Assembly (NCBI RefSeq): GCF_036699995.1
Contig: NZ_CP144906.1
Span: 3,793,001-3,857,000 of the forward strand
Origin: Clostridium beijerinckii
Lineage (GTDB): Bacteria; Bacillota; Clostridia; Clostridiales; Clostridiaceae
Direction: 5' to 3'
Length of the DNA stretch: 64,000 nt
The notes beneath the pieces are model-generated. The model had not been told where the DNA came from and did not search any database. It saw only the letters and a program-made list of their open reading frames with translations. The translations under genes were made by a program, and so were the position numbers. Positions within the stretch are counted from its first letter, which is position 1. Every line of letters begins with the position of its first letter. Positions 53,361 through 61,996 of the stretch are shown piece by piece.

Positions 53361-53501
53361 CTTAGAATTTGCATTCTAGGCTTAATTTATATAATTTTTC
53401 TCATCTAGTATTTACTATTTTCTAGATTTCTCATGCTTAATCTTCATGAATAACATTCTGACTTTATTTTTAAATGTTATATTGTTTAGGCAAATATATT
53501 T

Positions 53502-54281
53502 TTATTTAAATAATTTTCCTCTCATATGAAAATATAATTCTGGAGTATCTTCTGTAATAACTTTAAATTCATATCCTTTAGATTTATAATATTTTATTAT
53601 TTGTGGAAGAGCCTTGCATGTATTCTTATGCATATCTGTACAATGCAAAAGTAATATTATGTTTTGGCGATTTTCACTTCCTTTTATTGCTTTTCTATAT
53701 AAAGTATCTGGCGAAAGCCTTGAATTTAATCCATCCGTATTATCTAAATCCCAATCATATATTTTGAATCCCTCATCATGTAATCTTTTTAAATATTTTT
53801 TGTTCAATCTTTTGTTACTTCCGCAGGGAAATCTAATTATATTAGGTGAGATTCCAATAGCCTTATTTATTTCATCGCGGCATTTAATCATTTCTTTTAT
53901 AAATGCGTCTTCACTGCTATAAATTTTCCTTATTTTGTGGGTATATGTATGAAGCCCTATTCCATTTCCTTCATCATAAATTCTTTTTACCACATCTTCT
54001 TTTCCTTCAATTTGATTTCCAATTAGAAAAAAAGTTGCATGCACTTTATTTTCCTTTAATACGTCCAAGACACTATTTGTTACTTTGCTACTAGGTCCAT
54101 CATCAAAAGTTAAATAAATTGTTTTTTTCTTATGCTCACTTATCTTTTCATTTAAAGTAACATCTTCATTGAATACTAAATCACATAAATTAGAATTAAT
54201 ATTTATATTGTCTATAAATATAGTTAGAATAAAAAATATACTTGCCAAAAAAAATAAGATATGTTTTGATTTAATTCTCAA
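53502..54281 (-). CDS. polysaccharide deacetylase, membrane-anchored, 259 aa
   Basis: NodB-homology carbohydrate esterase (CE4) anchored by an N-terminal helix (ILFFLASIFFILTIFI). Motifs: TFDDGPSSKVT (catalytic Asp-Asp), GLHTYTHKIRKIY (His-x3-His zinc site), RFPCGSNKR and the late LLHCTDMH, where the usual final His is present. It removes N-acetyl groups from peptidoglycan or another surface glycan. The start is a TTG after GGAGGAAAACAAA. Confidence 0.9.
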   Translation of the reverse strand: MRIKSKHILFFLASIFFILTIFIDNININSNLCDLVFNEDVTLNEKISEHKKKTIYLTFDDGPSSKVTNSVLDVLKENKVHATFFLIGNQIEGKEDVVKRIYDEGNGIGLHTYTHKIRKIYSSEDAFIKEMIKCRDEINKAIGISPNIIRFPCGSNKRLNKKYLKRLHDEGFKIYDWDLDNTDGLNSRLSPDTLYRKAIKGSENRQNIILLLHCTDMHKNTCKALPQIIKYYKSKGYEFKVITEDTPELYFHMRGKLFK

Positions 54282-54709
54282 TTTGTTTTCCTCCTTTGTA
54301 ACTTGCCTCATAAATCTAAAGCTTATTTCACTTTATTATTAGCTTCTTGAATCTTTTTATTTATAGCAATTTTATACATCTGTTAATTCTTATATAAAAT
54401 TATTTAAATAAAAAGATTTTCTGCTTAGAAGCAGCTATAAATCAAAGCTATAGTAGATTTTCATTACATCGGAGCATTAATTTTCAAATAACTTAATTCA
54501 TTCTTTATAAAATTGTAGGTACTTGAAAATGGGAAGCATTAAGCAATATAAGACAAGAAAATAAACCAAATAAAAAACAGCCCACAGAGGTTACTGTATT
54601 TAAATATGAAAACTCTAAAAAGACATACCTAAGTTCTATATTAATTTTTAACGACAGATCTATTATTATATATATACTTGAACATCATTCTAATAACAAT
54701 TATATACCT
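54282..54709. other. intergenic, with integrase-like relic
   Basis: On the plus strand an ATG at 54529 opens MGSIKQYKTRK then stops (54564), resembling the arm-binding start of phage-type integrases. No other gene is seen in this AT-rich stretch. Confidence 0.3.
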
Positions 54710-56587
54710 TCATTTTTTCTCTGATTCTATATCAATGCCTGCCAATTTCATTAAGTATATAGCATTTCTTGTAGGTGAGATTCCTGCCTTCAGCTTATAA
54801 TCAAAGTGAATTTCATTGTCTGTATAATATTCAGAAAAATGATAGTTTTTAATCTTTGAATTTTTACTATTTTCCATCGCTCCTAATTCTAAATCATGAG
54901 TAGATACAAATCCTAAATTTCCAGTTCTACATAATTGCTTTATTAAAATTGTCGCTCCAGCAATCCTATCTTTTGAATTGGTTCCTTTAAAAATTTCATC
55001 TAATAAAAATAAGACTTGCTTACCTTCTTTTGAAGCTTTAACAATATTCTTAATTTTTAGTATCTCAGCATAAAATGAAGATATACTTTGTCCTAGATTA
55101 TCGCTTATCTTCATGCATGTATATAAATCCATAATATTACAAGAAAATTCATCTGCACATACTGGAGCACCAGCGTATGCTAATACAATATTAATACCAA
55201 TAGTTCTCATAAAAGTACTTTTACCAGACATATTAGAGCCTGTTATAAGTATAACCTGATATGGATCTTCTACATTTAAGTTATTGCATACACGTTTATC
55301 CCCTAAAAGAGGATGACCAATATTTTTAGCAAGAATCTTTGATGATCCATTTATAATTTGGGGCATGCTCCAATATGGATTATCATATTTAATGCCAGCA
55401 ATACTACTTAGCGCTTCTAACTCACCTATTGTATCTAGCCACTTTTGAAAATTATCCCCTGATTTTATCCGCCACAATTCAAGTGAAATAGCCAGATGAT
55501 ATTCTATCATAAGAATTGGATTTAAAATAGGATATAGAATATTACGCCTATTAGCTATTAATTCGCAGATTTTAGAAAATGAGTCAATTTGCTTAGATGC
55601 ACTTTGTCCATCAGTATTATAAAATTTTTCACATAAATTCATAATATACTTTGAATTAAATTTATGCCCTTCTACATACTTAATCATATTTTTATATGTT
55701 ACTATGCTATTTTTGTATTTCTCAGCAATAATTAAATTTTTTCTTCTATCATCTTTTTTTATCATTAAAATGATACATTGAATAAAAATCAAAAAAGTAG
55801 GAATGTAAAATGGAACTAAATTAAATATTTTGGGCACAAATATATGAATATCTAACAGAAACGTTAGTAAAAAATCCATTATTTTAAGTATCAATATTAA
55901 GGTAGTTATTGTAGTTATTATTGAAAGAATTCTTAATCCCCAAATCGCTTCTTTTTTTATTACAAAGTTACTTCTTTCTTTCATCCATAAAAAAAGTTCA
56001 TCTGGATTTTGTTTATTGTTTGAAATTATTTCTCCCTCTACCTCAAGCCTTTGCCTAAAATTTATTTTTGGGGCCAGTTCTTTGACAGCAGATTGCCTAT
56101 TGTATATATTTTGATTATTTTTAGGCTTTTCTGTTAAGATTTCTTTAAGTTTTTGTCTTCCAATGTAAGTATGTGATGCATTCATCCATTGGAATAATGA
56201 TCCTTTACCAAAAATATCAAGATCGTATGAATAATTATGGTTTTTATCTATAAAATCTTCACCATCATCCTCAAAGTATTTCCACTCCCCAGTTAATCTT
56301 TTTATAGATGTATCATTTACGTCATATAATGCATTAATATACAACTTCTTATTTTTAATTACTTGATACAAAGCACCTAAATAACAAAATAAAAGAACTG
56401 TTATTAAAATTCCAAAATAAAATAAGTAACAGTTGTTCTTTATATATGATATTATTAAAATTGCAAATCCAAGTAAAAACATACAAAATCGTAATATACT
56501 TATATTATTAAGATTCTTTTGCTGCCTTTTGAGTAATAGAAAATAGCGAGATTTTCTTTTTTCATATTTTTCTTTTTGTGATATCAC
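54710..56587 (-). CDS. membrane MutS-like ATPase, 625 aa
   Basis: MutS domain V ATPase without the mismatch-recognition domain. Two hydrophobic N-terminal segments (about 30-70, LRFCMFLLGFAILIISY) and two more near 215-275 suggest a membrane protein. The MutS core follows: SLFQWMNASHTYIGRQKLKE clamp-type segments, Walker A ITGSNMSGKSTFMRTIG, ISSFYAEILKIKNI, Walker B VLFLLDEIFKGTNSKDR and the His switch LGFVSTHDLELG. Related to MutS-like proteins of unknown function found in Firmicutes and Bacteroidetes, not mismatch repair. Start GTG behind GGGGGAGTAGGA. Confidence 0.85.
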   Translation of the reverse strand: MISQKEKYEKRKSRYFLLLKRQQKNLNNISILRFCMFLLGFAILIISYIKNNCYLFYFGILITVLLFCYLGALYQVIKNKKLYINALYDVNDTSIKRLTGEWKYFEDDGEDFIDKNHNYSYDLDIFGKGSLFQWMNASHTYIGRQKLKEILTEKPKNNQNIYNRQSAVKELAPKINFRQRLEVEGEIISNNKQNPDELFLWMKERSNFVIKKEAIWGLRILSIITTITTLILILKIMDFLLTFLLDIHIFVPKIFNLVPFYIPTFLIFIQCIILMIKKDDRRKNLIIAEKYKNSIVTYKNMIKYVEGHKFNSKYIMNLCEKFYNTDGQSASKQIDSFSKICELIANRRNILYPILNPILMIEYHLAISLELWRIKSGDNFQKWLDTIGELEALSSIAGIKYDNPYWSMPQIINGSSKILAKNIGHPLLGDKRVCNNLNVEDPYQVILITGSNMSGKSTFMRTIGINIVLAYAGAPVCADEFSCNIMDLYTCMKISDNLGQSISSFYAEILKIKNIVKASKEGKQVLFLLDEIFKGTNSKDRIAGATILIKQLCRTGNLGFVSTHDLELGAMENSKNSKIKNYHFSEYYTDNEIHFDYKLKAGISPTRNAIYLMKLAGIDIESEKK

Positions 56588-56684
56588 TCCTACTCCCCCT
56601 CTTAGGATTAAACACCTTTTAATGACTATTCTTCTTTAATAATTTTGATACGCTTCTTTATATTGAATTGATTGGGTATGGAAT

Positions 56685-57647
56685 TTAGCAATTTATCTTC
56701 TCTTCCAGTAAATTGTATTTTCTATAAAATATCGGCGCATCTATTTGATTATTTTTACCGCAGTCATATACATTTTTACATACATATAATAAATCATTTA
56801 TATTATTATGAAGAGTCATAATTCTACGAGTCAGCTGATTATTTTTAAACATTCTTTTCATAACTATTCCTGCTAATTTTGAAGGCATTTTATGGGCAAA
56901 TAATTCATTATTATAATTTTTTAGATTTACATTCCTAGATGAAATTATTTTTACAGTTTCCCTTATAGTTAATATTGTTTCTGATAAAATTTTAGAGGAA
57001 TCCATCAGTTTTTCTGCTGCCTCAGTTGTATTTTTTATATCGCCATATTCTCCAGCGTTTGTTATAACTGCTGCATTTATCGCCATGTGAATCCAAATCC
57101 ACTCTAGCATATCAAAAGGTATTTCAGCTTTAATATGGCAATCAGATAACAATTCCAATAACTTATCATAATTTTTAATATTTGTTTTTTCTTTGCTTTC
57201 AAGCATAATATGATCAAATATACAGCAATTTAGTTCATGATCACTTATATTTCCACCTGCTACTGGATAACCAAGTATGAACTTCCATCCTTTAAATAAA
57301 TTTTCAGTATAATTTTTATCTTCCCATATTCCGTTGAAAATTATCAAAGTACCATTAATGCCATTCTCTTTTAATGTTTTTATTACGCCTTCGATTTTTC
57401 CAGCTGGAACACTCACTAATATGAAATCATAAGAACTGTTTTTATTTGCAATATGGATCTTATAATTATCATTTTTTTCTTCGCCTTTATTATTAAATCT
57501 TCCATCTAATAACTTAACATTTATATTTTCAGCTACAAATGCTTTTTTGCTGTCTCTTATTAAATGCTCTACTTTGTGCCCCTCTTTTTGAAAAACATAT
57601 CCATAAGTTGTTCCAATTACTCCAAGCCCTATTATTAAAACTTTCAT
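56685..57647 (-). CDS. ketopantoate reductase-like (PanE/ApbA) protein, 320 aa
   Basis: NADPH-dependent reductase family. The Rossmann motif LIIGLGVIGTTYGYVFQKEG is at residues 4-23, SVPAGKIEGVIKTLKENG is the family core, the N-terminal domain ends IIFNGIWED, and the C-terminal ketopantoate-binding domain carries AINAAVITNAGEYGD and the distal Lys/Asn region NNQIDAPIFYRKYN. Pantothenate synthesis or another 2-keto reduction; no pan neighbours. ATG follows GAGGTGTAAAA. Confidence 0.85.
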   Translation of the reverse strand: MKVLIIGLGVIGTTYGYVFQKEGHKVEHLIRDSKKAFVAENINVKLLDGRFNNKGEEKNDNYKIHIANKNSSYDFILVSVPAGKIEGVIKTLKENGINGTLIIFNGIWEDKNYTENLFKGWKFILGYPVAGGNISDHELNCCIFDHIMLESKEKTNIKNYDKLLELLSDCHIKAEIPFDMLEWIWIHMAINAAVITNAGEYGDIKNTTEAAEKLMDSSKILSETILTIRETVKIISSRNVNLKNYNNELFAHKMPSKLAGIVMKRMFKNNQLTRRIMTLHNNINDLLYVCKNVYDCGKNNQIDAPIFYRKYNLLEEKINC

Positions 57648-57800
57648 TTTTACACCTCTAAATCTCCATTTATATTCCAGTTAATTGTAACATATTTTGT
57701 AAATACTATCCTTTTATGTTTTCAAAAATCATTATTTTAATTCCATAAATCTTATGGAGTTACATAGTAAGCGTTCAATAAATCTATAATTTACTATACA

Positions 57801-57842
57801 AAAAAAATCGCAAATTCAATTTTCTTGAATAATGCGATTTTA
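57801..57842. repeat. terminator-like hairpin family, copy 2
   Basis: AAATCGCAAATTCAA / TTGAATAATGCGATTT hairpin; members also at 34465-34508 and 63451-63490. Here it lies past the 57887 gene stop, in terminator position. Confidence 0.7.
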
Positions 57843-57886
57843 GAATTTATTAAATCATACTCTTTTTTTGTAATATTGTTTTTAGG

Positions 57887-58192
57887 CTATAATTGTGAAA
57901 TGGTAAATGGATTCACAAAGAGCAAATAACCATTTGATCTCGAAAGTTTATCCATCTTTTTCATTATTTCACCAGCTTTATCTCCAACAGTAATTCTTTC
58001 AAGAAAAATCACTCGACAGATACCACTGACTACATGTTTTAAAACAACCTGAGGAATTTGATTTTTGCTCAATTCATTTTCTCCATTTAATATAATTTCA
58101 TCAATAATTTTATTTTTAGGTTCATATATTTCTTTAAACTCTTTTAATAAGATTTTTGCCTGCTCATCTATCTTTATTTTTTCCTTCTTCAT
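57887..58192 (-). CDS. hypothetical protein, 101 aa
   Basis: Small basic-helical protein (KIDEQAKILLKEFKEIYEPK, FLERITVGDKAGEIMKKMDK) ending in a hydrophobic SNGYLLFVNPFTISQL. No family recognised. ATG follows CAATGAGGTGACTATTA, a good site, so it is probably a real gene. Confidence 0.65.
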   Translation of the reverse strand: MKKEKIKIDEQAKILLKEFKEIYEPKNKIIDEIILNGENELSKNQIPQVVLKHVVSGICRVIFLERITVGDKAGEIMKKMDKLSRSNGYLLFVNPFTISQL

Positions 58193-58375
58193 TAATAGTC
58201 ACCTCATTGCCTTTAAAACATATTCTAGATTATTATTTTCACGTAATAACTTACTAGTATGACTCAATTATAGCACAAATTGTAAATACCAATCATTAAA
58301 TTTTCCTTAATCTATTTTTACTAATTACTCCATAAAATCTGAATATTACTTAGTTATAATATTTTATTAACTTCA

Positions 58376-58825
58376 TTATCTATTAGAAATATTATAAACA
58401 ATCTTTCTCATAATATTTAATAAATTTTCTCTTTCTTCATAAGTATCTAGAGAAATCATTATTTTTCCATAAATCTCTTCTTCAAATTTTATATGCTCCT
58501 CTTGCGCTTTTTTCCCTTCTTCCGTAAGCTCTAATTTATAAGATCTTCTATCTCTTTTACTAATAGATCTCCTTATAAGATTACGCTTTTCTAATCTATC
58601 GATCATGTTAGTCAATGTACTTTTAGGAATATTCAATATTTCTAAAATATCTCTAATAATAACTTCTTCTTTCTCGGAAATAATTCTAATTATAGATATT
58701 TCATTATCACTAAGTCCTTTTATTCTAGTATATTTAGCTTCAATATCTTTATAGCTTGATTCAAATAACATACGATGCCATAATATATTAAATTCATCTA
58801 TTTGCTTTTTACAATCTTTATCCAT
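58376..58825 (-). CDS. MarR-family regulator, 149 aa
   Basis: Winged-helix MarR repressor: ISEKEEVIIRDILEILNIPK, then SKRDRRSYKLELTEEGKKAQ (wing with DxRS-like basic turn). It lies 24 bases after the methyltransferase gene and probably regulates that operon and perhaps more. ATG follows TTGGAGTGACAAT. Confidence 0.92.
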   Translation of the reverse strand: MDKDCKKQIDEFNILWHRMLFESSYKDIEAKYTRIKGLSDNEISIIRIISEKEEVIIRDILEILNIPKSTLTNMIDRLEKRNLIRRSISKRDRRSYKLELTEEGKKAQEEHIKFEEEIYGKIMISLDTYEERENLLNIMRKIVYNISNR

Positions 58826-58849
58826 ATTGTCACTCCAATCTATTAATGA

Positions 58850-59479
58850 TTATTTTTTTATCTTAGCGCTAATTGCAAAACTCTTATAATTAATCTTTTT
58901 AAAATCAAATGGCTCAAATCCGCATTTTACTAAAAGTGCCTTAATTTCTTTTTCAGAATATATTTTATAATCACCATTATTAGATATTTTGCAATATAAA
59001 TTTATAAATTGTCTACAAATTACTGGTGCCGTTGGATCCCCTATAATTAATAAACCACTATTCTTTAATACTCTTTTCATCTCTAATAATACTTTTTCTG
59101 GGCTTGGATAATGATGAAAAGACGCATTACATACAATTACATCAAAAGAATTATCTTCCCAAGGTATATCCTCTGAATCACCAACTTTTAGTTCCGCTTT
59201 ATCCCCAAGATTTTTCTTAGCTATCCCAATCATATTTTCTGAGATATCTACTCCATATAAACCAAACTTATAGTTGGCGCTAAGTTTTATTAATACATTA
59301 CCTGTCCCACATCCAACATCTAATATTTTTTTAGGATGTGCACTTATTACCCTACTAACAATCTCATCATACATTGGGGCTACAAACTTTCCATCACTGC
59401 TTTCATCGTAAACTTCAGCTGTCCTATTAAAGTTTATTCTCGAATTTTCCTTAAACATGTTTTTATTATTACCTTCCAC
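58850..59479 (-). CDS. class I SAM methyltransferase, 209 aa
   Basis: UbiE/COQ5-like methyltransferase. Motif I is KKILDVGCGTGNVLIKLSAN and the adenine contact is GDSEDIPWEDNSFDVIVCNAS, with FHHYPSPEKVLLEMKRVLKN following. GTG start chosen 8 bases after GGGGAG; an ATG 7 codons later is possible. First gene of an operon with the MarR regulator. Substrate unknown. Confidence 0.9.
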   Translation of the reverse strand: MEGNNKNMFKENSRINFNRTAEVYDESSDGKFVAPMYDEIVSRVISAHPKKILDVGCGTGNVLIKLSANYKFGLYGVDISENMIGIAKKNLGDKAELKVGDSEDIPWEDNSFDVIVCNASFHHYPSPEKVLLEMKRVLKNSGLLIIGDPTAPVICRQFINLYCKISNNGDYKIYSEKEIKALLVKCGFEPFDFKKINYKSFAISAKIKK

Positions 59480-59624
59480 ATAAATCACTCCCCATAATAA
59501 TAGTTCTATTTTAGTATAGTTCCATATACGAACTATACTTAGATACTACTACTATCAAAAGTAAAATACAACCATTTTTTATATATTTTCCTGTAAATGC
59601 AAAATATATTAATTTACATCATAA

Positions 59625-59716
59625 TTAACAATGCACATTCCACAATTCAGAATTACGGCTAAAATTCTTACAATATTTTGGGAATTATGATAAAGAATTA
59701 TTTTTGTAACATATAT
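59625..59716 (+). repeat. dispersed ~100-bp repeat, copy C
   Basis: Same orientation as copy B at 49700. Shares AAAATTCTTACAATATTTT and GAATTATGATAAAGAATTA. Confidence 0.65.
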
Positions 59717-59805
59717 AAATACAAGAATATTATTAATTCTTTAGTTGAATTTCATTACTTTTCATCCATATTATAAAACCAATAATTTCCCTTGTATTTA
59801 GGCAT

Positions 59806-59840
59806 CAAAAAATCACTAGACATTGCCTAGTGATTTTTTG
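59806..59840. terminator. bidirectional terminator
   Basis: CAAAAAATCACTAG / CTAGTGATTTTTTG, 14-bp stem, past the deformylase stop. Confidence 0.8.
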
Positions 59841-59932
59841 ATTATATAAATATTGTATTAAATTATTATTTAAAATTTTTATTTAACAATACACTATATA
59901 TTAAATAGTACAGTAACAAAAAGTTTAATATA

Positions 59933-60385
59933 CTATTTTAGATATTTAGTAACAAAATCAGTAAAAAGAATACCTTCTAAATGGTCAATTTCATGACAAA
60001 AACATTTTGCTAAATCTCCTGTACCCGTTAGTATTATTTCTTTACCATTTTCATCTAATGCTTGAACTGTCACTTTTTCTGGTCTTAATAATCTTCCAAA
60101 TACATGTGGATTACTTAAACATCCTTCTATAACTTCTTGACTTCCTTCTTGTTTAATAATCTTTGGATTGACTAATTTTATTAGTCCTTGTCCCATATCT
60201 ATTACAACTAGCCTTTTAAGTATTCCTATCTGCGGCGCCGCTAAGCCTCCACCATTTTCTGTATTATACATGGTTTCTGCCATATCATCTAGAATTTGTC
60301 TGATCTTTTCGTCTACCACTTCAACTTCTCTACTTTTCTTTCTTAAAACTTCATCACCAAATAATCTAATTTTCCTTAATGCCAT
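59933..60385 (-). CDS. def: peptide deformylase, 150 aa
   Basis: Removes the N-formyl group from nascent proteins. Type 1B/Gram-positive short form. Motif 1 GGGLAAPQIG is at 45-54, motif 2 EGCLSNP at 87-93 (metal Cys 89), and motif 3 HEIDHLEG at 131-138 (metal His 131 and 135, Glu 132 catalytic). It starts right after the XRE gene, with the stop of one and the start of the other adjacent, so they are cotranscribed. An additional def copy elsewhere is likely, as in many clostridia. Confidence 0.95.
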   Translation of the reverse strand: MALRKIRLFGDEVLRKKSREVEVVDEKIRQILDDMAETMYNTENGGGLAAPQIGILKRLVVIDMGQGLIKLVNPKIIKQEGSQEVIEGCLSNPHVFGRLLRPEKVTVQALDENGKEIILTGTGDLAKCFCHEIDHLEGILFTDFVTKYLK

Positions 60386-60622
60386 TTAAACTACACCTCT
60401 ACTTAATTGAGCTCTTGACTTTCTCTCACTTTGTTCAAAAAGAAAAACTTCCTCTATTGCACAATGAAATATTTGAGAAATATCATAAGCTAGCCATATA
60501 GATGGCTCATATTTTTCTGTTTCAATAGAGTTTATTGCTTGTCTTGATACTCCTACAAGAGCTCCCAATTGTTCCTGAGTTAATCCAATAGCTTCACGGA
60601 ATTCTTTTAGTTTATTTTTCAT
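60386..60622 (-). CDS. XRE-family helix-turn-helix protein, 78 aa
   Basis: Compact Cro/C1-type DNA-binding protein: LKEFREAIGLTQEQLGALVG, then VSRQAINSIETEKYEPSIWL as recognition region, and a short helix IFHCAIEEVFLFE closing the fold. ATG 9 bases after AGGAG (an in-frame TTG is too close). It is the first gene of a two-gene operon with peptide deformylase. Confidence 0.9.
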   Translation of the reverse strand: MKNKLKEFREAIGLTQEQLGALVGVSRQAINSIETEKYEPSIWLAYDISQIFHCAIEEVFLFEQSERKSRAQLSRGVV

Positions 60623-60779
60623 TAACAACCACTCCTGTCATGTTTACCTTACATAAAAGTATATTCCACTTTAAATTTAATGTCAAGTTAACATTACATG
60701 ATGTGTGTCTTTGAGTTCCAACTTTTCAAATTCAGTATTATTCTTTATACTGTCCGAGTGGCATTGTACTATAAATTTA

Positions 60780-61331
60780 TTAAGCTAAATTTTCTCCATC
60801 CTTAAATGCTCTTAAAGATAACTCATCAAACATTGCTAAATCAGGATTATGACTAGTTCCACAGTAATGAATGCTATCCTCTAACTTCCAGCCTAATTCT
60901 TCTAACATATTATTCGCAAATTTAACGCCTTCTGCGCCTATCTTAGGATCAGGATTCCCTTGAGTAAATATTGTTATTAACTTTTTACCTGGATATTTTG
61001 CCTTATAATCATTTCCAATCATTGGGAATGTACGATCAAACCAAACTTTTGCTTGTCCTGTAATTGTATAATAATATATTGGAGAACCAAATACGATAGC
61101 ATCTGCTTCCTTAATTGCATCATACATTGGCTTCAAATAATCATTAACTGCACAACCATCATGAGTACGACAATACATACATCCTTGACATCCACGGATT
61201 CCAGAATCATTTAAATCAAATTCAATAACCTCAGCACCTTTGGATTTTGCTCCTTTTTCTACTTGTTCTAATAATCTTGCAGTATATCCATTTTTTCTTG
61301 GACTGCCTTTAAAAATAACTACCTTTGACAT
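60780..61331 (-). CDS. flavodoxin-family NAD(P)H-dependent FMN reductase, 183 aa
   Basis: NADPH-dependent FMN reductase/iron-sulfur flavoprotein-like. The FMN loop is IFKGSPRKNGYTARLLEQVE at 6-25, and CQGCMYCRTHDGC (about 49-61) is a cysteine cluster of the ISF-type pattern but shorter. AIVFGSPIYYYTITGQAKVW is the flavin-contact strand. Divergent from an HxlR gene 150 bases away, a frequent redox-sensor pair. ATG follows AAAGGAGAGATAAGAT. Confidence 0.9.
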   Translation of the reverse strand: MSKVVIFKGSPRKNGYTARLLEQVEKGAKSKGAEVIEFDLNDSGIRGCQGCMYCRTHDGCAVNDYLKPMYDAIKEADAIVFGSPIYYYTITGQAKVWFDRTFPMIGNDYKAKYPGKKLITIFTQGNPDPKIGAEGVKFANNMLEELGWKLEDSIHYCGTSHNPDLAMFDELSLRAFKDGENLA

Positions 61332-61479
61332 ATCTTATCTCTCCTTTTAAATATAAAATTCTCTAAATTCAATCAATTATCTATTGACTGACTTTATTAT
61401 ATTAAGTAACATATAAATCAACAAGTACGCAAAAAATGTTTAGCTACTAATATTTATATAAGTAATGGAGGCTGCTTTT

Positions 61480-61800
61480 ATGGAAAATTGTTCTATTGAA
61501 TATGCTTTAAAAATTATAAATGGAAAATGGAAATTATTAATCATTTGGGTTATATCTCAAAATGGAATTGTTCGCTTTAATGAACTACAGCGAAAAGTTG
61601 ATGGCATATCCAGTCTTATGCTCTCAAAAAACTTAAAAGAACTTGAAGAAGATGCTCTTATTATTCGCCATCAATACAATGAAATTCCACCAAGAGTAGA
61701 ATATGAATTATCAGAACTTAGTCAAAAACTCATAGTTGCTTTACAATATCTTGGAGAATGGGGCGAAGAAGTTCATAAATATAAAGAAACATCTGTATAA
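61480..61800 (+). CDS. HxlR-family regulator, 106 aa
   Basis: Winged-helix HxlR factor. The signature is CSIEYALKIINGKWKLLIIW at residues 4-23, and VDGISSLMLSKNLKELEEDA and wing IPPRVEYELSE follow. Divergent from the FMN reductase gene, which it likely controls in response to electrophiles or redox. The start ATG follows GGAGGCTGCTTTT. The terminator at 61888 closes the transcript. Confidence 0.92.
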   Translation: MENCSIEYALKIINGKWKLLIIWVISQNGIVRFNELQRKVDGISSLMLSKNLKELEEDALIIRHQYNEIPPRVEYELSELSQKLIVALQYLGEWGEEVHKYKETSV

Positions 61801-61949
61801 TTAATAATCAAAAGTTTTCTTCAACCATGAATAATATACTTATACTAATTCATAGCTACATGCTTTTTTAAAGTTTCGCAGAAAAACCTGCTAATAAAAG
61901 TCAATACTTTTTATCGCAGCTTTTTCAGTTATTTTTTCTATTTTATTGC
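61801..61949. other. intergenic, terminator of HxlR
   Basis: Holds the hairpin at 61888-61925. Nothing else before the IS110 element end. Confidence 0.4.
61888..61925 (+). terminator. intrinsic terminator of HxlR
   Basis: CTGCTAATAAAAGT-caat-ACTTTTTATCGCAG followed by CTTTTTC. Confidence 0.65.
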
Positions 61950-61996
61950 ATGCTAATTAGACCAGATGCTTTCTGGTCCAAGCCCTATTTACTATA

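Larger units (their letters stand above)
59480..59932. other. gene-free stretch with repeat copy C and a terminator
   Basis: Contains the third copy of the ~100-bp repeat (59625-59716) and the hairpin at 59806-59840. No coding region recognised. Confidence 0.45.

Noticed and set aside
54710..56587. Mismatch-repair MutS
   Set aside because: Domain I mismatch-binding motif is absent and membrane helices are present; only the ATPase core matches.
59933..60622. XRE gene plus deformylase as a toxin-antitoxin pair
   Set aside because: The second protein has all three deformylase motifs; the small regulator is simply cotranscribed with it.
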